From: Dactylis glomerata
Taxonomy: Eukaryota > Streptophyta > Magnoliopsida > Poales > Poaceae
Reading direction: 5' to 3'
Assembly (NCBI GenBank): GCA_007115705.1
Contig: QXEO01000247.1
Location: 12,342,253-12,406,252, forward strand
DNA length: 64,000 nucleotides
Position numbers and translations under genes: made by a program. The notes under the pieces were generated by a model. The model was not told the origin of the DNA. It made no database searches and saw nothing but the letters and a program-made list of their open reading frames with translations. Shown piece after piece: positions 22,464 to 33,871 of the stretch (within the stretch, counting starts at the first letter, position 1; the number at the start of each line of letters is the position of its first letter).

Positions 22464-25398
22464 AGCATCCCCAAGCTTAACTCCTGCTCGTCCTCGAGTA
22501 GGTAAGTGATAACCAAAGAATAATTTTTGAGGTGACATGCACCTACACAATCTTGATCAAATATGTAAGCATTGGTGAGCTGGGATCATAAGAACTTAAA
22601 ACATGGGCATGAAGATATAATCATGACAATAAGAACATAGCAACCATGTTGTAAACATGCAAGTGAACACAAACAAAAGATCATGAAAATGAAACAATGA
22701 AAGTCAAACGTGTGTTCAAATCATAAGGAAAAACATACAAATGGTTTTCAGCTTGTCCTTCAAAGAGAGCAAAACATAAATGCATAGGACACCTTCAAGT
22801 TTAAGAGGGCGACTAGATACAAATAATTTAAGAACAAGTGAAACCAACAATATGAATCAATCAATGAACTTTGGGACAATGCATATCACACTAAGAATGA
22901 CAACTATGCTCTCTTAATGGTGCATAAAGAAAGAAGGTGGTGACTCAACATAAAAGTAAAAGAAAGGCCCTTCGCAGAGGGAAGCAGTGATTGCAAGTTT
23001 TATAACCTTCAAAAATTATGGTACTTACCGGCTTTGAGCTCTCATTGCCCCCATCATAAGCATCTTGAATGGTTAAAGTTAATGCGAGAACAATTATGAT
23101 GCATATGCTTGACAAATCATTAGTTGAAAACCTCGTGCCCCGTGAATACGAGTACCCAAACCTCATGCTACTTTACTTAGAGTCCCAAGCAAGGCTCTTG
23201 TCATTGTTAGTATATGCATATCATTGAAAACCGCCAATGGGGTACCTCCGTGCCCGATGACATGGAACAAGCCCACACCAAAATGACAGGACAAGCAGAC
23301 AATGAACACCTCGACATCTCTTTTATTTGCCTTTTGTTTAGCTTTTTATTGTGAGATGCGTCGTCAAATGTTCACCATGGGTATGCTGCAAATTTCGACC
23401 ATGAATTATGCATGGCTTAGATTGGCGGCCCGGCGTTTCCCTAACACATATACAAACTCCATGATCCCCACAAGATTCCCAGTTCATTTCACACCGCGGG
23501 CATCCATAGACAAAAGATCACGATATCAACTCAAATAAGAAGTGCAATGTTGAAAGCTTGCCCCATGACAGCATGGATGGGCTAGAATCCAACTTACAAC
23601 TTGCAAGCATAACAACTCAACATAAGAGACCACAATGTCAAATTTTTAAGAACAGGAAAAAGTAAAGTGTGCCTTCCGGTTCGTGAGAGCTTTACTGACC
23701 GAATTTCGCATAACACTGGTAAGAGTTTAATTTGAAGAGAAAATAAAAGCAAGTCAAATTTACTTGGAATAGCAAATTGCTAGTAGGTATGTATGGTGGA
23801 CACTTTGGAAAACTTTGGCTTTTAGGAGTTGGATGCACGAGTAGAGCTCATACTCAGTACAAGGCGAGGGCTAGCAAAAGACTGGGAGCGACCAACTAAG
23901 AGAGCAATAATGGCCATAATCATGCAAAGCGACAAAGCGACATTAAAAGAAGCATAGGATGGCATCAAAAGTCAAAAACTAAATGATCATGAAGGCTATT
24001 GGCGACTTTGTAAGAGTCTAACATGTGTGAGCATGCGCCAAGTCAACCCAAATAAAGCATCAAGGAGAAAACCAAAATAATGCTTCCATACAATAAAAAC
24101 AACGCATGATTTTTTCAAAGGCTCATTAAGCAATCTCAGTTATTTGAGACAAGTCATGGTACAGCAAAACCACTAAGCATACTATCAAAAGGACATCAAG
24201 CATGACATGAAAAAGCCTAAGCCACAGTCTACACAAGCTCCTTCTTGTACCACTATTTTGCACAAAGCTTTTTTCTCTTTTGCAACACCATTTAAAATTT
24301 TTAAGACACCTCTTTTGATGAAAACCAATAAAGATCAGAGGCAAAAATACACCTTGATGAAAAGATATGACAAGGTCTGAACGCAAATCAAGGCGAAAAC
24401 GAAAACCAAAAGCAGTAGCAGAAAAAGAAGAACGCTCGATTTTTAATAAGAGTGAAAACTAGAGCGTTCTTTGCAAATGAAAACAAGGCAACTTCTCCAA
24501 AAGAAAATTTGTTGGGGTCCAACCATTTATTGCAGCAAACAAACTAACTAAACCAGCTAAGAAAACTAAAACAACTGACGCTCCAAGAAAAACACATAGT
24601 GCATGAAGCAATAAAAATATAGTGTTTTGAAAGGTGACCTGATTTTTGCCGATGAAGAAGGGGTGCCTCGGGGGCATCCCCAAGCTTTGACGCTTGTACT
24701 TCTTGGATATTTCTTGGGGTGATGCATGGGCATCCCCAAGCTTGAGCTTTTGTCCATTCTTCAACTCATCTCATCATTCTCCAATCCCTACACTTGAAAA
24801 CTTCCTTCATACAAAACTAAACACAATTCTATTAGCAACATTAGTGTAAGCATAACATATAATCAACCTCTATTTGCTTCAGGTTTCAACTCAAAACCAC
24901 CACATATATAGCAAATACTACTGTAACAACCTCCCCAAAAGTTCCGTGATCAAAAGAACTCAAAAGAAAGCGATAAAGTGGCAAACACAAATATTGGCAG
25001 AAATCTATCAAAACTGAACAGCTGACAAAGGTCGAATTTTTTAGGGATTTTCTGTTGCTCAAATCAAAAAGTGTTCAACTAACAAAAGTTTGGATATAAC
25101 CTGGGGCATATGCACAAGAAATCGCAGGTCTAAAAGATAAACAGAGAATTTTCAGGAATTTTTACGGTGCAGCACCGAAAACAGTTTCAGGACAGCAACA
25201 TCCCCTAATCTTTGCCTCACTCAAATTAGAGGCTTCTCTTGGCACAAAAACGAAATAAACAAGATAAGGAGCGGTCATTACAGTAGTAATGACTTCCAAG
25301 ACTCAAATAAAAGAAAAAGTACTGAAAAGAAAACATTGGGTTATCTCCCAAGAGTGCTTTTCTTTAACGCCTTTGAGCTAGGCGCAGAAAATTGCGAA
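22464..25398 (-). mobile_element. A1 non-coding 3' module
   Basis: About 2.9 kb without a supported gene, collinear with 5279-8175 of P1 in the opposite orientation. It includes the two internal AAGCTTGGGGATGCCC-like repeats (minus strand, near 24667-24685 and 24728-24745) and the AAGCACTCTTGGGAGATAACCCAATG segment (reverse at about 25337-25362) just after the protease stop. Confidence 0.72.
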
Positions 25399-27461
25399 TC
25401 AAGTAATATCAAGTGATGAAGCATCAAGCTCATAATTTGCTCTAAGAATAGAGTCAAAAAGTAATTTCTTCCTTTTCCTAGGGAAGTGTTCCATACCTTT
25501 CTTTAGTGGGAATTGATATTTGATAGTGCCTTCCCTCATATCAATGATGGCACCTACAGTTCGAAGAAAGGGTCTTCCCAAAATAATAGGACATGAAGCA
25601 TGGCATTCAACGTCCATAACAAGAAAATCAACGGGAACAAGGTTATTGTTAACCACAATAAGAACATCATTAATTCTTCCCAAAGGTTTCTTCTTAGCAA
25701 CATCAGCAATAGGAACATCAAAATAACATTTTTCAAGCGGTGGTAAATCAAGCATGTCATAAATCTTTCTAGGCATGATATAAATACTAGCACCTAGATC
25801 ACATAAAGCATGGCAATCATAACCATTAACATGCATATCAATGATGGGTTCCCAACCATCTTCTAACTTCTTGGGAACAGAGGCTTTTTGCTTCAACTTT
25901 TCATCCCTAATCTTTATGAGAGCATTGGTAATATGCTTAGTAAAAGCAATATTTAGAGAACTAGCATTGGGAGTCAAAGCAAGCTTTTGCAAGAACAAAA
26001 TTACTTCAGATATATTGCAGCCATCAACATCAAAATCATTAAAAGAAATAGAGCTATCATCTCCCACACTCTGAAAAATTTCAGCACTCTTTTGAGAAAA
26101 AGTTTTGGCAGTTTTAGGCTTTTTAACACAAGGAGTGGGAGTTTTCTCTACACCAATCAAAGTAAGAGGATTGCTAGCAGTAGGAGCAACATCATTAGAG
26201 GTAGTAATGGTATATACCTTCATCTTTCTAGCCATCTCATATTCTCTTTCCCACCTGGCATGCAATTCCGCTAACAATCTAATATTTTCATCAATTCCAA
26301 CTTGGATAGCATTAGCGGTAGCAAAAACATTGCTCTCTTTCACATCATTAGGAAACACTTTTAATTTCAGAAGTTCAACATCATGAGCAAGTCTATCAAC
26401 TTTAGAAGCAAGAATATCAATTTTGCCTAACTTTTCCTCAACAGACTTGTTAAAAGCAGTTTGCTTACCGATGAAGTCCTTGAGCATTACCTCAAGCTCG
26501 GAGGGCGCGGCCCTAGTGTTGTTGTAGGAATTACCATAAGAGTTACCATAACCATTACCATTAGTAGAAGGATACGGCCTATAATTGTTACTAGCAAAAT
26601 TGTTCCTATAAGCGTTGTTGTTAAAATTATTGTTTCTAATGAAATTCACATCAACATGCTCTTCTTGAGCAACCAGAGAGGCCAAAGAACATTATTAGGA
26701 TCAACATGAGTCCTATCATTAGCAAGCATAGCCATAATGGTATCAATCTTATCATTCAAGGAAGAGGTTTCCTCAACAGAATTTACCTTCTTACCTTGTG
26801 GAGCTCTCTCGGTGTGCCATTCAGAATAATTTACCATCATGTTGTCGAGTAGCTTTGATGCGGCGCCCAAGGTAAGGGACATAAAAGTGCCTCCAGCAGC
26901 TTAATCAAGTAGGTTCCTTGAAGAAAAATTCAGTCCTGCATAAAAAGTTTGGATAATCATCCAAGTAGTCTGTCCATGAGTGGGGCAATTCTTTATCATA
27001 GATTTCATTCTTTCCCAAGCTTGAGCAACATGTTCATTATCAAACTGAGTAAACTTCATAATATTGCTATGCAAGGATATAATCTTAGCAGGAGGATAGT
27101 ATCTACCAATAAAAGCATCCTTACACTTAGCCCATGAATCAATACTATTCTTTGTCAAAGACAGCAACCAATCTTTAGCTTTTCCTCTCAAAGAAAAAGG
27201 AAACAACTTGAGCTTAATAATATCACTGTCAACATCCTTATATTTCTGCATCTCACATAGCTCAACAAAATTGTTGAGATGAGCTGCAGCATCTTCAGTA
27301 CTAGCACCAGAAAATTGCTCTTTCATAACAAGGTTCAATAAAGCAGGCTTAATCTCATAAAAGTTTGCAGCAGGAACAGGTGGTGCAATAGGAGTGCAAA
27401 TAAAATCACTATTGTTTGTGCTAGTAAAGTCACACAACTTGGTGTTTTTAGGATTGGCCAT
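25399..27461 (-). pseudogene. A1 gag-protease with one stop and one frameshift
   Basis: The minus-strand ATG at 27461 begins MANPKNTKLCDF. The Gag core (LNNFVELC, KLKLFPFSLRGKAKDWL, FIGRYYPP) fits the Athila-type retrotransposon gag domain. TAA at 26901-26903 interrupts the frame after about 186 residues, and the same frame reopens at 26882. A one-base shift near 26690 moves coding to the frame that ends at 25399. That last part has an Asn-rich linker, a helical stretch, and an aspartic protease with CDLGAS (D296 counted from the local ATG at 26685) and IILGRPFLRTVGA. The protease region is followed directly by the 3' module with no polymerase. It is probably dead as a protein source, though the two lesions look recent. 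Confidence 0.85.
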
Positions 27462-27630
27462 TTCAGCAAAACGAAAGTAAACAAGTAAAAACAACTACCA
27501 AGGATTCTAAATTTTTTTGGGTTTTTGATAAAAAGCAATGCAGGTAAAATAAATAAAGTAAAGCAAAACAATAACAAAGTAAAGGATGTGTGTGTGAAAA
27601 ACTCCCCTCGCAGAAGTCTTCTCTTCCTCT

Positions 27631-27648
27631 CCGGCAACGGCGCCAGAA
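27631..27648 (-). promoter_or_regulatory. A1 primer-binding site
   Basis: The minus strand reads TTTTCTGGCGCCGTTGCCGG, about 10 bp inside the 5' LTR end. A near copy of the same segment (27670-27691) lies within the LTR end itself. Confidence 0.82.
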
Positions 27649-27655
27649 AATTGGC

Positions 27656-29285
27656 TGCTACTTGATGATGGCGCCCAGAAAATTAGCTGCTGGTGCCAAG
27701 TTGATGTGGAGCAGACTGTCCTTGTGCGTGGTGAATAACCAGCCCGTTGGGAACCCCAAGAGGAAGGTATGATGAGTATAGCAGCTAGTTTTCCCTCAGT
27801 TAAGAAACCAAGGTTTAATATCGATCAGGAGAGGAGAGACAATGACGACTGAAGGTGATACGGAACCTGCACACACACAAACAAATACTTTGTTCCCAAC
27901 TTGCGATGAGGTTGTCAATCTCACCGGTTTGCTTGAAACAAAGGTTATGAGCGTATCGAGTGGAAAACAATATAGTATGCGAGTAAAGTAAACAGTACGA
28001 GTAAAGTAAACAGGTGATAGCAATATGATGGAAATAGGACCGGGGTCCACAGTTCACTAGTGGTGTCTCTCCATAAGATAAATACCACATGCTGGGTAAA
28101 GAAATTATAGTTGGGCAATTGATAGAATAAAGATAAACGTGATATGTCAAGAAGATCACTATGAGATTTACTCTGGGCATTACAACAAAATACATAGACC
28201 GCCATCCAACTGCATCTATGACTAATAATCCACTCCCGGGGATATCAATCCGAACACCCTAGAAGTATTAAGTTGCGAACAACAGATAATTGCATTAAGC
28301 AAAGTGTGTAATGTAAACAAAGCATATGCCCTTGAGCATATGAATGTTGTTTTCTCCCTAGTAGCAACAGCACATCTACCACCTTAGAGGTTTCTGTCAC
28401 TCTCCCAGGTGAAATAGAGGCATGAACCCACTATCGAGCATAAATACCCCCTCTTGGAGTCACTAGCAACTACTCGGCCAAGATAGCTACTAACAACGGA
28501 GAGCATGCAAGATCATAAACAACATAGAGATAACAAAAGATAATATTCAGTACAGCAACTTAATCATAAACACAAATATTCATCGGATCCCAACAAACCA
28601 AACATGTAGAATTACATAACGGTGATCTCAATCATGTATGGCAGCTCATGAGATCTAAACATGAAGCACATGGTGGAGAAGACAACCATCTAGCTACTGC
28701 TATGGACCCATAGTCCAAGGTAGACTACTCACTCATCGCTCCAGAGGCAAGCATGGCGATGAAGAAGACCTCCGGTGGCAATTCCCCTCTCCGGCAGGGT
28801 GCCGGGAAGAGCTTCTGGACCCTCCCGATCTTTGGGTCGACGGTGGCGGCGGATCGCGATGTGTTCTGGAAATCTGATCGGGTACTTAGGTTTTTTCTGT
28901 CGGGGGGTCTTTATAGGCGAAGGGGCGTCGTCAGAGGAGGAGCCAGGCGCCCTCACGTGGGGCCCGCGCGGCCAGGGGCCTAGCCGCGCCGCCCCTGCGT
29001 GTGGGGCCCTGGTGGCCCCCCTCTGACTCTCCTTCGGATCTCTGGAAGCTTCCGAGTAAAATAAGACTTCAGTAACTTGTTTCGTCCAATTCCGAGAATA
29101 TTTCCTGTGTATCACTCTGAAACACAAAAACAGCAGAAAACAGGAAACTGGCACTGTGGCAACTCGTTAATAGGTTAGTTCCGAAAAATGCATAAAAGTG
29201 CCACGAAGTGTAACGAAACAATAGGCAAATGGTGTAAAAACAAGCATGGAGCATCAAAAATTATAGATACGTTGGAGACGTATCA
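27656..29285 (-). repeat. A1 5' LTR (1630 bp)
   Basis: It pairs with 20833-22463. The right end is GACGTATCA followed by TSD AACAT; the left end is TGCTACTTGATG. The GC-rich inverted repeat and TATA box (minus, CCTATAAAGACC near 28908-28918) are conserved. Confidence 0.93.
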
Positions 29286-29290
29286 AACAT
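29286..29290. repeat. Target-site duplication of A1, right copy (AACAT)
   Basis: Second copy of the 5-bp duplication that flanks element A1. Confidence 0.92.
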
Positions 29291-30089
29291 CAGGATATGA
29301 GGCAAAGGCCTTAAGACAATTAGCAAGTATTTGTGAATCAAGACCATAAGCAGCGCTAACACTATGAAAGTCATCGGTTCCCATAAAATATTTAATGCAT
29401 TCATAATCATAGTTTATACCTGACTTCCTACCTTTGTCGTTTTCCCAACCTTCAGCATTCTCTTGTATACGGTCAAGAAGTTTCCACTTAGCATCTTCTT
29501 TCATATGAGTGAATGATCCAAAGCAAGAAGCATCCAAATAATCCTTATCAGGAAGAGTAAGCGCCGCATAAAAATTATCAATAACAATATTATTGGGGAG
29601 CTCATGAATGGGGCATTTGAGCATTAGTAACTTCAATCTCCCCCACGCTTGGGCAATACTTTCTCCATCATGAGGCCAAAAATTATATATCCGATTATGG
29701 TCTTTATGAATTTCACTTGGAGGATAAAACTTGGAATAAAAGAGAGGTACAATATCCTCCCATGCCATAGATGGACCATCTTGGAGTAGTCGATACCACT
29801 CTTCAGCTCTGCCTTTCAATGATAAAGAGAATAATTTCTTCTTGACCTGGCTTGGTGAAATACCTGCACATCTGAACAACTCGCATAATTCATGTATAAA
29901 TAATAAGTGATCACCCGGATGGACAGTTCCATCTCCTGAATAGCAGTTATCCATAATACGCCCAACAATTTTCATAGGTATTTTAAAAGGATCAATTTCA
30001 GCAGGTGGTGGCGGTGGTGGTTCCTCCACATGTGCAGCAGTAGTAGTAGATGTGTTTCCAAATAGGAAACCAAATGGAGAGTTCTCCAT
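29286..30089 (-). pseudogene. A2 gag, 5' part, interrupted by A1
   Basis: The ATG at 30089 begins MENSPFGFLFGN. A Pro-rich stretch (about residues 25-32) is followed by the retrotransposon Gag core with LLFIHELCELF, KLFSLSLKGRAEEWYRLL, FYSKFYPPSEI and ESIAQAWGRLK. Gag would form the virus-like particle. The frame runs into the A1 LTR and stops within it; its continuation lies at 20827 and below. Codons upstream of 30089 are open but probably leader. No frameshift or stop is seen within this piece, so A1 insertion is the main lesion here. Confidence 0.85.
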
Positions 30090-30180
30090 AGCAGAGTAAA
30101 ATAAAAATAAAAGACAAAATAAAAACAATACTCACAGCGACGGTTACCTTTACCAATTTCACTCTTCAATAGCGCTACAC

Positions 30181-30199
30181 TCCCCGGCAACGGCGCCAG
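30181..30199 (-). promoter_or_regulatory. A2 primer-binding site
   Basis: The minus strand reads TGGCGCCGTTGCCGGGGA after TTTTC, about 10 bp from the 5' LTR end at 30210. It matches the Athila type. Confidence 0.82.
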
Positions 30200-30209
30200 A
30201 AAATAGTCT

Positions 30210-31719
30210 TGATGACCCACAAGTATAGGGGGTGTATCATAGTACTTTTGATAAATAAGAGTGTCGAACCCAACGAGGAGCAGAAGGTGTTGACGAGCGG
30301 TTTTGATCAAGGAATCACTGTAAATACTAGCAAACAGGTTTTCAGGGGTATTTGGCAATACGAGTAAATAAAGTGCGAGTAAATAAAATACAGTAGTAAC
30401 AATTGCAGCAAGTGGCCCAATCCTTTCTTCAGCAAAGGACAAGCCGGTTGTGTACTTATAATAACCAAACGTTCTCGAGGACACACGGGAGTTTCTGTCA
30501 AGAGCTTTCGCTTCATAAAGCCAATAGTCTTTATTGGTTTGATAGGTGTTATGGGGGTGAACCTGTGCTAGCGCACTACCCTTACTAGGATAAATACACA
30601 CTTGTGATTATACCCCTTGCAAGCATCCGCAAATACAAGAAAGTAATTAAGATAAATCTAACCACAGCCTTAAACTCTAAGATCCTACGCTCCCTGGTGC
30701 AATGGTTTCCCAACGGAGGTTTAGGTTTCTGTCACTCTAGCAACCCCACAATTGGTAGCTAAATACATAATGCATCTCACTAGGCCCATAAATGGTGAAG
30801 TATCATGTAGTCGACGTTCACATGAAACCACTAGTGAAATAGCACCATAACAATATCAAACCATTAAATATTTCTCAACAATAATTCACTACTAACATCT
30901 TGACTTCTCCCATGTCCTCAAGAACTAAACGAACTACTCACAAGACATCATATGGATCATGATCAGAGGTGAAATAATGGTAAATAACAATCTGAACATA
31001 AACCTTAATTCAACGGTTCCACTCAATAGCATCAACTACAAGAGTAATCAACACCGGGAAAGTTTCCCCTATGAATATAACAAGATCCAACTCAAGATGT
31101 TACAGCGGGATGGCATGGTGATGGTGGAGATGAAGGTGCTGGTGATGGGGATGATGATGATGATGATCCCGATGAAGCCCGGTGCGATGGTGATGACGAT
31201 GGCGATGATCTCCCCTCTCCGGGAAGGAATTTCCCCTGTAGATTTCTCCCTGCCGGAGAGCTTTTCTCTCTCTGGTGTTTTCTGCCCCGCAGAGGCGGCG
31301 GAGTCTAACTCTGAGCCTCCCCCTGACTTAGGTTTTCGAGGGCGATGAAGTACGCGGAGGGGCGAGACCAGAAGTGGGCTAGGGTGGCCTCACTCAGGGC
31401 TGGCACGGCCAGGGGGCAGGCCGCGCCACCCTGGCATGAGAGCCCCTCCTGGCTCCTCTCGACTCCTCCTTCTGGCATCCTGAGTCTTCTGGGAAAATAT
31501 AATTTCCTGGTATTTTTCTGGAATTTTCCTGATCTTCAAAATATGGTCCCTTGATGGTCCTTTTTCCAGCAGAATCCTGACTCCGGCAGCAAATCCTCCA
31601 ATGATCATCAAACATGTGAAAACAAAGGAAATAACATAAGTATCATATCTAAATATGAAATATATCAATGAATAACAGTAAATTATGATACAAAATAGTG
31701 ATGCAAAATGGACGTATCA
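30210..31719 (-). repeat. A2 5' LTR (1510 bp)
   Basis: TGATACGTCCATTTTGC at the right end and CTTGTGGGTCATCA at the left end on the minus strand. It pairs with 13891-15400 and is followed on the right by TSD CTGGT (31720-31724). Confidence 0.92.
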
Positions 31720-33871
31720 CTGGTTATTTAGGCCATTGTAGTTCTTGCATTGTATTGCTTTGTATGACATTTCATACTAACAAATCAGTATCGAATACCC
31801 AAGAATTACATTATTAACGAGCAAAGAATACATCTATAACATGTATATCATTTATATACCTGAGCTGGACATTTCCAGTCTTTTTCTTTTCTACCAAATA
31901 TTTTGTAGATCCTATTTAGCGTTTCCTTTCCACTTAGAAGAATCTATCAACATCAATTGTGGTGTCAATCATTTGACACATGGTCCAAAGCGCATTCAGT
32001 CAAATACTAATAGCTTTAGTTTTCACACTTTTGAGGTGGATCACCATCATCATATGATTGGTATTCTTCCGGGTTCCATTCTTTAGCAATCTTTTGGTAT
32101 AGCAAAAACAGTTTAGCCAATACCTTTTCATTCATCTTATCATGACAACTTTCATGATGAAACTACTATAGCTTATAAGGATGAATGCAAGTATAATATT
32201 AGTTCCCAAACTTTTGGGTGATCAGGACGCCTAGCATCTTCAATCTTCGCATATATTCATACAATATGAGCATATGTTCTTTTACTAAATTATACTTCAT
32301 CATTTTGCAAACAATCAAAGTTTTTAGATATCAAATATCTTTTACCTCTTGTTTGTTTCTGAAACAATTCTTTCAGCTCCAAGATCACTTCGATTCTCAA
32401 ACAATTTTGAAGATCAATTTCTCATGAAGGCAAACATATGATTTTAGATACTAAACTTGAATCATTACTCTTAGATTAATACAACTTATTAATTCGTATG
32501 GAGCAAGCGAGGTTTGCTAAAGTTTGCAATAGGACTTAATGTTTGAAATTGATATTTTAACTAAACGGCAGAAGTCCGTAAAGTGATTATCCAGAATTCT
32601 ATAGTTCTTTTAACTCAATTAAAACTAATTCGTATTGCCAAAGACTACAACGACTTATGCAAATACACTAAGATTTAGTTCATGATAATTAGTTCAAGTT
32701 AATCGAATTACTAATCAACTCCCACTAAATTCAACATCCCTCGAAGTTGTTTAGTGAAGCATGATCCAAATTCACTACACCAAGACCGATCATCAGGTGA
32801 GATGATGTATCTTTAATGGTGAACATCAACATGTTGATCATGTCATCCATATGACTCATGCTTGACCTTTCGGTCCATGTGTTCCGAGGCCATGTCTATA
32901 CATACTAGGCTCGTCAAGTTTAACCCAAGTATTTTCGCATGTGTAAATCCGGCTTACACCCGTTGTATGTGAACGTAGAGTTTATAGCACCCGATCATCA
33001 CGTGATGCTTCAAAATGACGATCTTTTGCAATGGCGCATACGAGGGGAGAACACATTTTATCTTGAAATTAAGAGTGAGGGATCATCTTATAATGCTACC
33101 GTCGCGATCAAAGCAAAATAAGATGCATAAAGGATAAACATCACATGCATATACAATATGTGACATGGTATAGCCAATCTTCGCGTATTGATCTCGATCT
33201 CGTGCGCGCCGGCATGATCTCCATCACTTCACCATAATTGTCTCCACCACGAATAGCAACTACGACTATTGCTAACTACTTAGCGATAAAGTAAAGCTAT
33301 TACATGGCGTATAAGAAGTTGACATGCAGGTCATACAAAATTATAAAGACAACCATATGGCTCCTGCCAGTTGTGAACTCATCGATATGCAAGTCGTGAA
33401 ACATTACAAAACATGATCATCGCATACATCACATATATCATACACATCACATCTTGTGGCAATACCATATCACAAACACTCCCTGTAAAAACAAGTTAGA
33501 TGCCTCTAATTTGTTGATTGCATGTTTTATGTGGCTTATGGGAGCTACATATAAGAACGATTCTTACCTATGCAAAGCCACAATGTTGATATTATGGTTG
33601 CCAATATCCATTGTAAATCCCATGACAACTATAGTGAGAGAAACTCGCATCCACCAGCCGCATGTGTGGAACAATCCACGTGTCAAGTGCGGAGCCGGTC
33701 TCGCGAACGAGGTCGTGTAAAGTTGGCCTGGACCGCTTCGATCTCACTATGCCACGCCATAAGAAATACACAACATAGAGGTTTGCAACAGAAAACATCA
33801 ACGCCCGCAACAAGCATATTGCATTTTACTCGTGTAAAACATCTACGCATAGATCTCGCTCTGATACCACT
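31720..33871 (-). mobile_element. Copia leader and gag-proximal remnant
   Basis: Continues the Copia element interrupted at 13890, starting with its second CTGGT copy. The minus strand resembles the long leader of Angela-type elements; recognisable stretches lie near 32840-33120 and 33220-33720. I see no open gag frame of useful length, so gag is deleted or fully decayed. The ORFs here are short and without domains. Confidence 0.7.
33859..33870 (-). promoter_or_regulatory. Copia primer-binding site (initiator tRNA-Met)
   Basis: The minus strand reads TGGTATCAGAGC, one base from the LTR end ACTCTTCA at 33872. Confidence 0.85.

Larger units (their letters stand above)
20833..29285 (-). mobile_element. 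A1: complete Athila-type gag-PR element inserted in A2 gag
   Basis: LTRs of 1631 and 1630 bp (TGATACG...AGTAGCA) flanked by TSD AACAT. The internal region (22464-27655) has, on the minus strand, a primer-binding site, gag-protease (broken by one stop and one frameshift) and then 2.9 kb of non-coding 3' module. There is no RT, RNase H or integrase, so it is non-autonomous. About 29 differences between LTRs by eye (about 1.8%), slightly younger than its host A2, as expected. It inserted in reading frame position DV|P of A2 gag-PR and destroyed that gene. Confidence 0.93.
13891..31719 (-). mobile_element. A2: full-length Athila-lineage Gypsy element with nested A1
   Basis: Two 1510-bp LTRs (30210-31719 as 5', 13891-15400 as 3') flanked by the perfect TSD CTGGT. 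The LTR starts TGATACGTCCATTTTGC and ends CTTGTGGGTCATCA, a type common in Triticeae Athila-group families (Sabrina/WHAM-like by memory, not verified). Without A1 it is about 9.4 kb. The minus-strand order is primer-binding site, gag, protease, a deleted RT region, RNase H, integrase, a third ORF, polypurine tract. About 30 differences between LTRs by eye (about 2.0%). It inserted into the Copia element and was later split by A1. Confidence 0.92.

Noticed and set aside
13891..31719. CRISPR array or bacterial features
   Set aside because: Repeats here are LTRs and simple sequence; the window is clearly plant nuclear DNA.
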